Below, piece by piece: positions 32,963-41,439 of a stretch of 64,000 nucleotides of DNA. A program made the position numbers and the translations under genes. Each line of letters starts with the position of its first letter. Position 1 is the stretch's first letter. The notes under the pieces were generated by a model. That model was not told where the DNA came from. It saw only the letters and a program-made list of their open reading frames with translations, and did no database searches. The DNA lies in contig NZ_CP107985.1 in NCBI RefSeq assembly GCF_036108815.1, positions 1,550,001 to 1,614,000 of the forward strand, given 5' to 3'. Origin of the DNA: Streptomyces sp. NBC_00353 (GTDB lineage Bacteria > Actinomycetota > Actinomycetes > Streptomycetales > Streptomycetaceae).

Positions 32963-33037
32963 GAAACCACCATTAGGCGAAGATCAACAGTCACCCTGTG
33001 TACGCGAGCACACGAAGTGGACCAGAACCCAAGTTTC

Positions 33038-33343
33038 GACAGCGGTTGTTCACCGTCTCGGGAGGCGGCCGGATCAGTCCGGGGCGGTGTTCACGAGAAC
33101 GAGGCACCCGGCGGCCGGCCTTGTTCCCGAACGTCGTCTCGATCCACCTTCCGATCAGGCCCCTCCGGACGGACCTTGGGCTGTCCGGAGGGGCCTCGTC
33201 ATCGGGAGGTCCAGGGAGGCGGAGTGGAACGGCACCCCAAGGCGGTCGGCCAGGGCACGGCAGGCCTCAACGGCGGCGGTGCCCGGCCGCGGGGTCGCCA
33301 AGGCGGTGGTGGCCGGTCGCCAGGTGGCCTTCTCCGAACATCG
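33038..33343. other. Spacer with a probable gene remnant on the minus strand
   Basis: Leftwards from about 33300 to the stop at 33155, the frame reads TAAVEACRALADRLGVPFHS, then ASLDLPMTRPLRTAQ. This looks like the C-terminal end of a real protein but has no start. The rest of the spacer, next to the transposon, shows nothing recognisable. Confidence 0.3.
33157..33196. terminator. Perfect 14-bp hairpin
   Basis: AGGCCCCTCCGGAC (33157-33170) pairs with GTCCGGAGGGGCCT (33183-33196) over a 12-base loop. It lies about 150 bases past the stop of the leftward gene ending at 33344 and could terminate it. It overlaps the end of the remnant described beside it. Confidence 0.65.
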
Positions 33344-34153
33344 TCAGTACGCCCCGAACGACCAGAAGACACCCACCTCGTCGTCGGTCACCGCGATCAG
33401 GCCCAGGTCCTCGAAGAAGTCGAGGCCGTTGAGGTATTCGGAGGTGAGGAAACCATGGGATTCCGTGCCCTGGAGGCCTGCTGCAAGGAAGTCATGGGCC
33501 GGGTCAGAGGCGGCGGCCGTCGCGTTGGTCCAGTAGCGCGCGGTGGGCCCGTACCGGTCGAGCAGGGTTCGGGCATCCGCCAGCACGGCGTCCCGGTCCG
33601 GGCGGGAGCGGACGGGGGCGGGCTCCGACTGCCATTCCTCGGCCATGATGGCGAGCGCGGCGACCGCTGCCTGCGCCTCCAGAGGGTACAGGCGGTCGGG
33701 GAACTCTGACGCGTCCGGGGGGTCGAAGGGATACGCGGGCACCGTGTGGCGGGCGGCGTTGGTGCGGTCCCAGTCCAGTCGGACCCAGCCCCGAGGGTCA
33801 GGGACCGACCGGTGCAGTACGGCGTGGACGTCGTACGCCCAGTCATCATGCCGCCGGGGGCCGGTAGCCGCGAAGGTGTACGTGTCGTCGAGCAGCCGCA
33901 GCGCCGCCGCGTTCCAGGGACAGCGACGGCAGCGGAACTCCGCCAGCAGACCGCCGACTTGGCGGGCAAAGATGTCCTTCGGCTCGCAGGGGATACGTCG
34001 GAGCTGGTCGAGGGCCCAGTGGGCGAGCTCGCCCCCTCCTTCCGCTGCAAGGCAGACCGGCCCCTGCGGGAGCGGGAGGTCCGTTCCGTCCCAGAGCGCC
34101 TCCAGGTGCGCATCGAGGAGGTCCAGGGCGGTTCGGTCGGCAGGCAGTGACAT
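33344..34153 (-). CDS. Hypothetical protein
   Basis: A 269-residue soluble protein. It is acidic and tryptophan-rich and contains a cysteine pair, EFRCRRCPWNAAALRL, that could be half of a metal site. Other stretches such as DDWAYDVHAVLHRSVPDPRG and YLNGLDFFEDLGLIAVTDDE look like regular domain sequence, but I recognise no family. Codon use is normal and the frame is long, so it is very likely a real gene. Confidence 0.7.
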   Translation of the reverse strand: MSLPADRTALDLLDAHLEALWDGTDLPLPQGPVCLAAEGGGELAHWALDQLRRIPCEPKDIFARQVGGLLAEFRCRRCPWNAAALRLLDDTYTFAATGPRRHDDWAYDVHAVLHRSVPDPRGWVRLDWDRTNAARHTVPAYPFDPPDASEFPDRLYPLEAQAAVAALAIMAEEWQSEPAPVRSRPDRDAVLADARTLLDRYGPTARYWTNATAAASDPAHDFLAAGLQGTESHGFLTSEYLNGLDFFEDLGLIAVTDDEVGVFWSFGAY

Positions 34154-34189
34154 TTCGCCACTCCAGAAGTGGTCCCGTAGGGTGGGTAG

Positions 34190-34351
34190 TTATGCCCTGG
34201 GGGTCATGCCCAGCCCTTGTGCGAGTCCCTGGTCCGCTGCCCCACGCTGCAGCGCCCCACTTTCCCCCGAGCCGCCTCTGCGCCGCAGTACGACCAAGCA
34301 CACCCCCGCCACGGCCGCGAGCACAACCACCGTGGAAACAATGAAGATCAC
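34190..34351 (-). CDS. Single-pass small membrane protein
   Basis: A 53-residue peptide from GTG 34351, preceded by GGGGGA. It consists of one transmembrane helix (VIFIVSTVVVLAAVAGVCLV) followed by a basic stop-transfer RRR and a short cytoplasmic tail. It lies 36 bases upstream of the hypothetical gene at 34153 and may be co-transcribed with it. Longer in-frame starts exist but add an unlikely segment. Confidence 0.5.
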   Translation of the reverse strand: MIFIVSTVVVLAAVAGVCLVVLRRRGGSGESGALQRGAADQGLAQGLGMTPRA

Positions 34352-34459
34352 GGGTCCCCCATTTGTCCGGCGGAACTGTCCTGTAGTTCCATGTTGATCC
34401 GTCACTGTCAGTATCAGTGCGATGGCGGGGTTTGTGAATACCGCGATCGTCGCGTCCAT

Positions 34460-34900
34460 GGGCCGTCTCTTTCGGGCTGTGCCGGCCCGGGGTGATCGAC
34501 AAGACGCGCGCTACGGCGAACGATCCGGAGGAACGACGACACCGTGCCTCACGCGGAACTCGCGGACAGAGTCAGAGGCCCCAACCGTCGGCGGTTCGGG
34601 CCTCCCGATCACGGACGAAGAGCTCGACCAGATCTGCCCACGGCGAAGGCCATCGAGATCATGGCGGTCGTCGACCGTGAATCGACCGACCCGGTCCGTA
34701 TGACCGACAGTCACTGCCTTTCGGCAGACTTTACCGACCGCAATACGAATGTCCTGAGAACCTGTTGGAGGCGCCTCCAACGGCCTCCCGTGCTCGTTCA
34801 GTGAGTGGCGTGGTAGCAGTCCCAATTCCTGTATTCACACCCCGGACCCACAGGGCCGCGTGGGTGAACGTACTGGCCCACGCGGCCCGGACCGGGGTGA
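34460..34900. other. Spacer; one doubtful small gene
   Basis: A GTG at 34544 with GGAGG ten bases upstream opens an 86-codon frame to 34804, but its product is arginine-rich and unlike known proteins. A better-looking segment, TVGGSGLPITDEELDQI, lies in another frame near 34580-34640. The region may be a decayed small gene. No terminator stands out. Confidence 0.25.
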
Positions 34901-37900
34901 TTACCGGACGTCGTAGGCGCGGGTGATCGTCTGGGTGACCGTGTTGCCGTTGGCGTCGGTGAAGGTCGTCCTCAGGGTGACCTGGTTGCCGGAGGCACCG
35001 GCATGGTCGAGGACGGCCGTCCAGTGGCCATCGCGCTGTTCGGTCGTCGCCTGGATCCAGGTGGTGCCGCCGTCGTAGGAGTAGGACAGCGCGGCCGCAG
35101 TGATCGCGCCCGGGGTGTATCCGGCGTGCCCCTCAACCGACAGGCCAACCTTTGTGCCGTTCTGCGCGGGCAGGGTGTTCATACCGTCAGCCGGCAGGTC
35201 GTACGCCGGGAAAAGGATCGGCAGGCCGCGCGAGAAGACGTCCGGCTCTCTGTGGGAGCGGAAGGTCCAGGAGGTGGTGACGGCGGTGGAGCGCAGCCAG
35301 CTCGGGTCCGAGCTCGGGATCTTCTTCAGGTTCTGTGTGAGTTCGTAGGCGGAGTCCTCGTCCGGCACCTTGAACGCGTCGTAAGGCCAGGCGCTGGTGG
35401 CGATCTTCTCGCCGTTGCGCTTCAGCACGAGGTTGCCGAGGTCGCCGAACGACCCGCCGACGGACCAGTGGTCGCCGGATCCGTCGAGCCAGAGCGCGGT
35501 CTGAATACCGATCAGGTTGCCCTGCCGCTCGGCGGCCAGCACCGGCTTGCCATCGGCGTCACGTGGGGCGGCCGGTCGCAGAGGGCCGCGATACCACTCC
35601 TCGGCGCTCCGTTGTCCGGTCCGGTAGGTGCGCTCCTGGTCGCCCATGAACGCGGCAAACGGGAAGCTGGTCATCGCGCCGTGGTACCAGATGTCGTCGC
35701 CGGTCGTGTAATAGGCGATGCGGGTAGCGGGCACATGTACCGCGCCGAACGGGCTCACAGGGACATAGTCGCTGCTGCTCCCGGAGGGGCGGACGAACAG
35801 GGCGTCGAGGTAGTTTCCTTCCTTGCCCATTGCGTTCCATGTTTCGGTGACCTGAGCCAGCTGGGAATCCTTGGGCCGGTAGACCTTGTCGGTGTGCAGT
35901 GGTCCCCGAGTCGGATACGTCAGGTTGTAGGCGTAGGGCGAGCCGCCCTGGGAGCCGGTCGCACGCCAGGTGGGCCGGAACTCGAACGTGCCGTTCTGGG
36001 CACGCCCGTCGATGTCCGCGTAGAACTTCCGGACATCGCCGTCGGCCGTCAGTGAGCCGGAGATCTGCCAGGTGTCGTCCCACGTGCGGGAGTAGCTGAA
36101 CGTGGTGGTGTCAACGTTCGCGGGCCGGTCGGTGTGCAGGCTCAGCCGATGGGCGCGACGGGCGTCGAGGACGACCGTCGTGTCCCGGGTGATCCGTAGC
36201 TGCGGCTGCGCGAGGTAACTGATCGACTCGGGCGCGCCGTCGAGGTCGTATGTCGCCACGAAGCTGCTGAGGGAGTAGTTACCAGGGCGGACGCTGTAGG
36301 TCTGGTCGGCCGCTCCGGAGTTGCTGCGGCGCTCTCCCTTGTCGGTGTCCAGGCTGACGAGGTCCACGGAGGAGGGGCCGGTCGCGGGCTTGCCGTTTCG
36401 GTCCAGCATCTTGACCCGGAGCGTGACCGTCTCCGGCTGGACGTAGAGCGTGATCGGCACGGTGACGTGCACGTCGCCGCCAGTGGCCAGGATCCGGCCG
36501 GTGACCGCACCGTACTGGGAGTCCTTCAGACGGGCAGTGGGGTCGATCTGCACCGGCACCTGGGCGGTGGCCCCCGCGGGGACCGTCACCTTGCGCTGCT
36601 CCGTCTTGATGATGCCGGAGCGGACTGTGCTGCCGTCGTTGCCGTGCACGCCGTTGACCTTCAAGCCCAGGGTGAGGTCCCTGGCGCCGGTGTTGGTAAA
36701 GGGCACCTTCACGGTGGTGCGGTCCGATGCGTCCTGCGGCCAGTTGTAGCTGCCCGCCTGGACGGCGGGTGCGGCGAGCACCTTCTGGTTCACCGAGGCG
36801 AACACGTCGAGGACTCCACCGCCGGTCTGGTCGGCGCCGGCGACCTTGCCGCCCGTGCGAGCGGAGGAGACCAGGGCGGCCTTCATCTGCTGTGCGGTCC
36901 ATTCCGGGTGCGCCTGGCGAAGGACAGCCGCGGCGCCTGCGACGTGCGGAGTAGCCATCGAGGTGCCAGACATCGACTGGTAGGCGTAGACGCCGCGCCC
37001 GCCGGCATTGGCAGCCGAGATGTCGACGCCGGGGGCAGCGATCTCGGGCTTGAGCGTGTGCGTGACAGCCACGGGGCCACGGCTGGAGAACCAGGCGGTG
37101 CTGTCGTCCCGGTCCACGGCGCCGACGGTCAGTACGTCGGGCACGCACCCGGGCGAGGAGACGGTCTCGATGCCGGAGCCAGCATTGCCCGCGGCGACGA
37201 CGAACAGCGTGCGCGTGTTCTGCGCGAGCTGCTTCGCGGCCTGCGCCACCGGGTCGGTGCAGTCCCCGGTCGCGGGGCTGCCCAGGCTCATGGAGACGGC
37301 GTCGGCCTCCTGGTCGACAGCCCACTGCATACCCGCGATGACCCAGGAGTCCTGACCGTACCCCCCGTCGTTGAGGACCTTCCCGATGAGCAGGGAGGTA
37401 CCAGGGGCCACGCCCTTCTTGCGTCCCTCACTGGCGGCTCCGGACCCGCCGACCGTGGAGGCGGTGTGGGTTCCGTGGCCCACCCGGTCGTCGGTGGTCT
37501 TGGAGTCCGTGAAGTTCTCGGAGGCGGTAACCCGGTCCGCCAGGTCCGGGTGCTCGGCGTCCACGCCCGTGTCCAGCACGGCGACCTTGGTGTTCTTGCC
37601 GTCGTAGCCGGCCGCCCAGGCCTCGGGCGCGTGGACCTGCCGGGTGGACCGGTCCAGCGTGGCCTCGACCTTGCCGTCCAGCCACAGCTTCTTCAGCGCG
37701 GAAGCGGAACGCGAACGCGAGTCGGTGACGTCCTGCCAGAACGTGGCAGCAGTGTCCTTGTCCGCCTTGAGCGCGACGCCGCCCACGGCGGGAAGCGACA
37801 GGCTCCGTTCGGAGCCGCGAGGTGCCTTTGGTGCGCTCTTGGCGACGTCCACGCTGTTGCCGTAAGTGGCGATCAACGGGAGTGTGTCGGTGTGCCCGTC

Positions 37901-38290
37901 GTCGTACCCCTGGCGGATGAGCCCGGTGACGTTGAACAACTGCTCGTCGACCTTGCCCTCGCTGATGGCCTGGGCGACGCCTTCGGGATAGACGTAGAGG
38001 TCCTTGCCCGACTGGTAGGTCCGGAACATCGGCTGCGTGCCGTCCTTGTGGGGCAGCACCGCCGCCGAGCTCCGGCCCGACTTGCCCGTGGTCACGAGGA
38101 CCTTGTCGCCGGTGACAAGCGTGACCATCGTCTGCTTGCCGCGCTGCTGTGCGGCCTCGCTGCCGACGACGGGGCTCTTCCCCGAGTCGGCGTCATGCGG
38201 CGTATCCGCCGCCCCGGACGGTGTGACCGCGCTGAAAGCCAAGGCCGCGGCGGACGCCGCGCCTATGGCTATACGCGTGATGGGACGCAT
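34901..38290 (-). CDS. Secreted S8 (subtilisin-like) serine peptidase
   Basis: A 1129-residue exported protease. Residues 1-28 are the signal (ITRIAIGAASAAALAFSAVT), then a propeptide, then the S8 domain (about 225-490) with Asp240 in LDTGVD, His272 in GHGTHTAS and Ser444 in GTSMATPHVAG. The oxyanion asparagine is in VVAAGNAGSG. About 600 residues of strand-rich C-terminal domains follow, ending with an Ig-like segment. It is one of the large multidomain subtilases of Streptomyces. The gene directly upstream on the same strand is a TrmB/LuxR-type regulator, its likely controller. The spacer contains a 10-base motif GGGAAACCCG and a near copy in direct repeat (38382-38404). Confidence 0.95.
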   Translation of the reverse strand: MRPITRIAIGAASAAALAFSAVTPSGAADTPHDADSGKSPVVGSEAAQQRGKQTMVTLVTGDKVLVTTGKSGRSSAAVLPHKDGTQPMFRTYQSGKDLYVYPEGVAQAISEGKVDEQLFNVTGLIRQGYDDGHTDTLPLIATYGNSVDVAKSAPKAPRGSERSLSLPAVGGVALKADKDTAATFWQDVTDSRSRSASALKKLWLDGKVEATLDRSTRQVHAPEAWAAGYDGKNTKVAVLDTGVDAEHPDLADRVTASENFTDSKTTDDRVGHGTHTASTVGGSGAASEGRKKGVAPGTSLLIGKVLNDGGYGQDSWVIAGMQWAVDQEADAVSMSLGSPATGDCTDPVAQAAKQLAQNTRTLFVVAAGNAGSGIETVSSPGCVPDVLTVGAVDRDDSTAWFSSRGPVAVTHTLKPEIAAPGVDISAANAGGRGVYAYQSMSGTSMATPHVAGAAAVLRQAHPEWTAQQMKAALVSSARTGGKVAGADQTGGGVLDVFASVNQKVLAAPAVQAGSYNWPQDASDRTTVKVPFTNTGARDLTLGLKVNGVHGNDGSTVRSGIIKTEQRKVTVPAGATAQVPVQIDPTARLKDSQYGAVTGRILATGGDVHVTVPITLYVQPETVTLRVKMLDRNGKPATGPSSVDLVSLDTDKGERRSNSGAADQTYSVRPGNYSLSSFVATYDLDGAPESISYLAQPQLRITRDTTVVLDARRAHRLSLHTDRPANVDTTTFSYSRTWDDTWQISGSLTADGDVRKFYADIDGRAQNGTFEFRPTWRATGSQGGSPYAYNLTYPTRGPLHTDKVYRPKDSQLAQVTETWNAMGKEGNYLDALFVRPSGSSSDYVPVSPFGAVHVPATRIAYYTTGDDIWYHGAMTSFPFAAFMGDQERTYRTGQRSAEEWYRGPLRPAAPRDADGKPVLAAERQGNLIGIQTALWLDGSGDHWSVGGSFGDLGNLVLKRNGEKIATSAWPYDAFKVPDEDSAYELTQNLKKIPSSDPSWLRSTAVTTSWTFRSHREPDVFSRGLPILFPAYDLPADGMNTLPAQNGTKVGLSVEGHAGYTPGAITAAALSYSYDGGTTWIQATTEQRDGHWTAVLDHAGASGNQVTLRTTFTDANGNTVTQTITRAYDVR

Positions 38291-38427
38291 GAGTCTCCCT
38301 GTTTGACGCCATCGAATGCCGTGGTGCGGCTGCAGCCTGGCAGAGGTGGGGAGGGCAAAGGGGCGCCCGCGGGTGACGGGTTTCCCGCATGTCGGGTTTC
38401 CGTCAGGCGGTCACGACAGAATGCCGG

Positions 38428-39459
38428 TCACAGCCAGCCCGCTCGGGCGGCGTGCCAGCCGAGCTGCAGGCGGGAATCCGCTCCCGCAAGGTCCATCAGG
38501 CGGCGCGTTCGCCGTTCCACGGTCCGGATTGAGACGCCGAGCTGGGAAGCCGCACGCCGGTCGGAGACCCCCGCCAACAGCAGGGACAGGACTTCAAGTT
38601 CGCCCTCGGTCGGCCACTGCTCCGCTGCCGCCTGCACCCGTACACCCGTGGTAGTGGGGTGCAGCGGCCGGGCCTGGTCCCATTCCTTCTCGAACAGGTG
38701 CACCAGGGCCGTGAGGAGACCGCTGCGGTGCACCACGATGGCGCTCGGCTCGCCACAAGGACCGGCCACGTCCAGAGGCACCATGGCGCGCTCCCGGTCC
38801 GATACAACCATCTTCAGTGGCAAGGTCTCGACGAGGCGGAGTTCCAGCCCTGCTGTGATGGCCGCCCGCATGTCCGGTGCCACCTCGTGCCCGTCGAGGT
38901 AGTCCTGGGTGGCCACGACCCGGAACTCGACCCCGCGGTCCAGCGCGGAACTCTCCGCCATGTCGGTGTCCTCGCGCGGTACCGCGGTCGGCGCGCCCAC
39001 AAGGAACACGAGCAACTCCCGCTGCGCGCCGAGCTGCAGCTGGTGGAACCGGTGGGCGACCTGCTCCACACCGACGACCACCTCCACGACGCTGCCCGCG
39101 GGATGTGCGGCGGCGCTCCGATACTGCTCGGTGAGCATCGAGAAGGCGGTCTCCGCCCGCTGCAGCGCGTTGCGCTGTTCGACGAGGAGCGGGGCGAGGG
39201 CCACGGACGGTGGCGTGAGCCGGTACCGGGTGGTGGTTCCGCCGTTGACTCCCGGGCCGGTGGGATCGAGTGTCTCGCCGCCTGCCTCGGAGACCACCGC
39301 AACGAGGCCGCGTGCCGCCAGGTCGCGCAGGACGCGGGCGATCTCGGCTCGCTCCAGTCCGGTCTGCCGGGCGAGGTCCTGGGCAGAGGCGGACGGCCGG
39401 GGCAGCAGAGCGGTGTAGACGGCTCCTTCGGCTGCGCCCAGTCCCAGTGCCTGCAGCAT
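38428..39459 (-). CDS. TrmB-like regulator with LuxR-type HTH
   Basis: A 343-residue regulator with two DNA-binding-type modules. An N-terminal TrmB-like winged helix comes first (MLQALGLGAAEGAVYTALLP, SAQDLARQTGLERAEIARVL), then a sensor region resembling a phospholipase-D-like fold, and a C-terminal LuxR helix-turn-helix (LLLAGVSDRRAASQLGVSIR) ending LGWHAARAGWL. ATG 39459 lies ten bases after a perfect palindrome that covers the ribosome site, suggesting autoregulation. The gene precedes the S8 protease on the same strand. The partial regulator at 1-273 has the same C-terminal end and precedes an M4 protease. Confidence 0.88.
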   Translation of the reverse strand: MLQALGLGAAEGAVYTALLPRPSASAQDLARQTGLERAEIARVLRDLAARGLVAVVSEAGGETLDPTGPGVNGGTTTRYRLTPPSVALAPLLVEQRNALQRAETAFSMLTEQYRSAAAHPAGSVVEVVVGVEQVAHRFHQLQLGAQRELLVFLVGAPTAVPREDTDMAESSALDRGVEFRVVATQDYLDGHEVAPDMRAAITAGLELRLVETLPLKMVVSDRERAMVPLDVAGPCGEPSAIVVHRSGLLTALVHLFEKEWDQARPLHPTTTGVRVQAAAEQWPTEGELEVLSLLLAGVSDRRAASQLGVSIRTVERRTRRLMDLAGADSRLQLGWHAARAGWL

Positions 39460-39469
39460 CCAGTTCCCC

Positions 39470-39487
39470 GTTCCCCTCGAGGGGAAC
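39470..39487. promoter_or_regulatory. Perfect 18-bp palindrome at the regulator's start
   Basis: GTTCCCCTCGAGGGGAAC, with an extra half-site GTTCCCC at 39463-39469 directly adjacent. The GGGGAA of the right arm doubles as the ribosome-binding region of the leftward regulator. It looks like an autoregulatory operator. Confidence 0.5.
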
Positions 39488-39632
39488 CCTATCCCCGCCG
39501 CCCGGTGCACCTTGTGGCGGCCCGCAATGTCTGCAGCCTGGAGAGACGCAGCAGTCCGGCGAGGCGTGGTCGCCCCGCGGTCGGGGCCTGCCTACGGTAA
39601 GGGAGAAATGCACCATCTGACCGGGAGGTCCC

Positions 39633-40754
39633 GTGCTCCGTACGCACGCGAAGAAGCCGAGGAGTTCGGTCGAGGCCATCGCACCGCCGAGCGAGGCCGA
39701 AGTGGTGCTCGTCGTCGCCTCGGTGACCCTGCTGGTGGTGATTCTGGGGGTCCTGTCGGAGTCCCCGGTGTGGCTTCTTGGGCTTCTCGTGTTCCTTCCG
39801 GGGGCGGCGTCAGCACTGTGCACCGTTCGCCAGACGAAGTTCGTGTTCGCCTGGACCGAACTCGTCGTCATCGTCACCATGCTGGTGCGGCACGGGGACG
39901 GTCGGCCGTGGCTCGACAGGATCCTCATGATCCTGCTCACCCTCGTCCTGGGTGCGGCCTCCGTCTACGCATGCCACCGCCGCATCAACCGTGAGCAGGA
40001 GATGCTTCGGCTGCGCTCCACTGCGGCCGCGATGCAGCGTCACATCCTGCGCCCCCTACCCATGCTCACTGACGACGTCCTGGTGAACGGCGTGTACGAG
40101 CCCGTGCAGGAGGACCGCCTGGTCGGCGGAGACATCTACGACGTCGTCGACTCACCGTGGGGGACCCGGGTTCTGATCGGCGACGTCCAGGGAAAGGGCC
40201 TCCCGGCGGTTGGCGCCGCATTCGCCGTCATCGGCGCATTCCGTGCGACGGCCCACCGGGAGCCCACTCTGACCGCGCTTGTCGACGCCCTGGACGCCTC
40301 CGTCGTCCGGCACAACTCCTATGCCGCGCAGACCGGCGACGACGAACGGTTCGTCACCGCGCTCATCCTCAACATCGACGCGGGCGCGGAAGCGCAGGCC
40401 ATCAACTGCGGTCACGTCCTGCCACAGGTGCTGCAGGAAGCCACCGTGACGACACCGGCCCTCACATCCGGTGTCCCTCTCGGTCTCGCCGAGCTCGCAG
40501 ACGAACCCGCGACGGTCGACTGGTTCGTCTTTCCGCCCGGCGCAACCTTGCTCCTGACCACGGACGGACTCACCGAGACCCGCGCCCCGGACGGTGTGTT
40601 CTACCCCCTCACCGAAAGCCTCACCCGACGCGTATCGCTCTCGCCCACCGACCTGCCGCGTGCGCTCTACGACGACGCGCGTGCGTTCGCCGGGGGCGGC
40701 GGCCAGCACGACGACGTAGCGGTGCTGACTGTGCGACGGTCACCGACCCGCTGA
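39633..40754 (+). CDS. Membrane-bound SpoIIE/PP2C-type phosphatase
   Basis: A 373-residue protein with GTG 39633 after GGGAGG. The N-terminal 110 residues contain three or four transmembrane segments (VVLVVASVTLLVVILGVL, WLLGLLVFLPGAAS, ILMILLTLVLGAASVYA). The cytoplasmic PP2C/SpoIIE domain (about 130-370) shows MQRHILRPLPM, LVGGDIYDVV, IGDVQGKGLPAV, NCGHVLPQVL, TTDGLTETR and QHDDVAVLTV. It resembles membrane sensor phosphatases that act on anti-anti-sigma factors. Divergent from the protease regulator; no sigma-factor gene is nearby. Confidence 0.9.
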   Translation: MLRTHAKKPRSSVEAIAPPSEAEVVLVVASVTLLVVILGVLSESPVWLLGLLVFLPGAASALCTVRQTKFVFAWTELVVIVTMLVRHGDGRPWLDRILMILLTLVLGAASVYACHRRINREQEMLRLRSTAAAMQRHILRPLPMLTDDVLVNGVYEPVQEDRLVGGDIYDVVDSPWGTRVLIGDVQGKGLPAVGAAFAVIGAFRATAHREPTLTALVDALDASVVRHNSYAAQTGDDERFVTALILNIDAGAEAQAINCGHVLPQVLQEATVTTPALTSGVPLGLAELADEPATVDWFVFPPGATLLLTTDGLTETRAPDGVFYPLTESLTRRVSLSPTDLPRALYDDARAFAGGGGQHDDVAVLTVRRSPTR

Positions 40755-41389
40755 GATGTCTTTCGTTGTACAAGGGAAGCCCCGCGCACGGCAGAAGCCT
40801 CCTTCGGCCTGCGGCGGCACACCTTCCACTCCGCCGTGCTCGTCATCGCCGGAGCGGTGGTGTTCCTCGGCGCGACCGGCCGCTGAGAACGCCAGGGCGC
40901 CCCCGGCCGATCATGTGACTGCTTCGCGTCCGGGGCGTTGACCGCAGTCGCGCCGACGACCAGGACCCGGACCGTGCGAACCGCCGCAGTGCCTACCGTC
41001 TCGTTCGCCGCGGCAACGATCCGCGCGCTGATCGGCCGCAGCTGAGTGGCGTACGCAGACGAGTCCGGGCGCAGGTCCAGCAGTCCGCTCTCCGCGTGGA
41101 AGGCGACGGCCTGGACGTGCTCGGGAAGGGCCGGGGAGATGGCGGCCGCGATGCCGGGCCACTGGTCCAGGACGCTTCCGCCGCCGGCCGGGAGGTCCCC
41201 GACCTCGTCGGCCATCAGGCTCTGGAGCACGGCGGCGAACCCGGTCGGCTCTCGCCCGTCGCGCCGCAGGGTCGTGCCCGACGCGCCGCGGGCCCTGACG
41301 GCCTCGCGCGCCGCTGCCGTGCCACCGTGCAAGGTTCGGATCTCCTTGAGCCCGATGCGCCGTCGCTCGACTGCGAGCGGACTTGCCAT
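40667..41389 (-). CDS. DUF721/DciA-like protein, C-terminus probably aberrant
   Basis: From ATG 41389, about the first 155 residues match DUF721 (DciA-like) proteins: LRRDGREPTGFAAVLQSLMA, AISPALPEHVQAVAFHAESG, LLDLRPDSSAYATQLRPISA, RIVAAANETVGTAAVRTVRV. In Streptomyces such proteins are also found on plasmids and other mobile elements. The last 75 or so residues run antisense to the phosphatase 3' end and to a membrane-protein stub, and are serine/arginine-rich. The original C-terminus was probably lost near 40905. Confidence 0.6.
   Translation of the reverse strand: MASPLAVERRRIGLKEIRTLHGGTAAAREAVRARGASGTTLRRDGREPTGFAAVLQSLMADEVGDLPAGGGSVLDQWPGIAAAISPALPEHVQAVAFHAESGLLDLRPDSSAYATQLRPISARIVAAANETVGTAAVRTVRVLVVGATAVNAPDAKQSHDRPGAPWRSQRPVAPRNTTAPAMTSTAEWKVCRRRPKEASAVRGASLVQRKTSQRVGDRRTVSTATSSCWPPPPANARASS
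40797..40886 (+). pseudogene. C-terminal stub of a membrane protein
   Basis: Thirty codons ending in a stop read ASFGLRRHTFHSAVLVIAGA then VVFLGATGR, a typical last transmembrane helix of a transporter. No start or upstream domain is present. It lies just past the phosphatase stop at a junction where the DUF721 gene is also disturbed. Confidence 0.3.
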
Positions 41390-41439
41390 AACAGCAAGAA
41401 ACCTTGCCCCCTCGCTCGGGTGGCTCGCAGGGTGTCCGT

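Larger units (their letters stand above)
30763..33029. mobile_element. ISL3-family transposon with a methyltransferase passenger
   Basis: The left end (30763-30790) and right end (33002-33029, inverted) match at 26 of 28 bases; the shared block is TCTGGTCCACTTCGTGTG. An 8-bp direct duplication CAAGTTTC lies outside both ends (30755-30762 and 33030-33037), the target-duplication length typical of ISL3 elements. Inside are a damaged ISL3 transposase (leftward) and an intact SAM-methyltransferase gene framed by 89-bp inverted repeats. At 2.27 kb it is longer than a plain ISL3 element because of the passenger. Confidence 0.85.

Noticed and set aside
34544..34804. 86-codon frame with a good-looking ribosome site
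   Set aside because: The product is arginine-rich in its first half and unlike known proteins, and a better protein-like stretch lies in another frame; kept only as a doubtful note in the spacer entry.
36467..38902. 811-codon plus-strand frame opposite the S8 protease
   Set aside because: Shadow of the protease and regulator genes; skewed composition and no recognisable domain.
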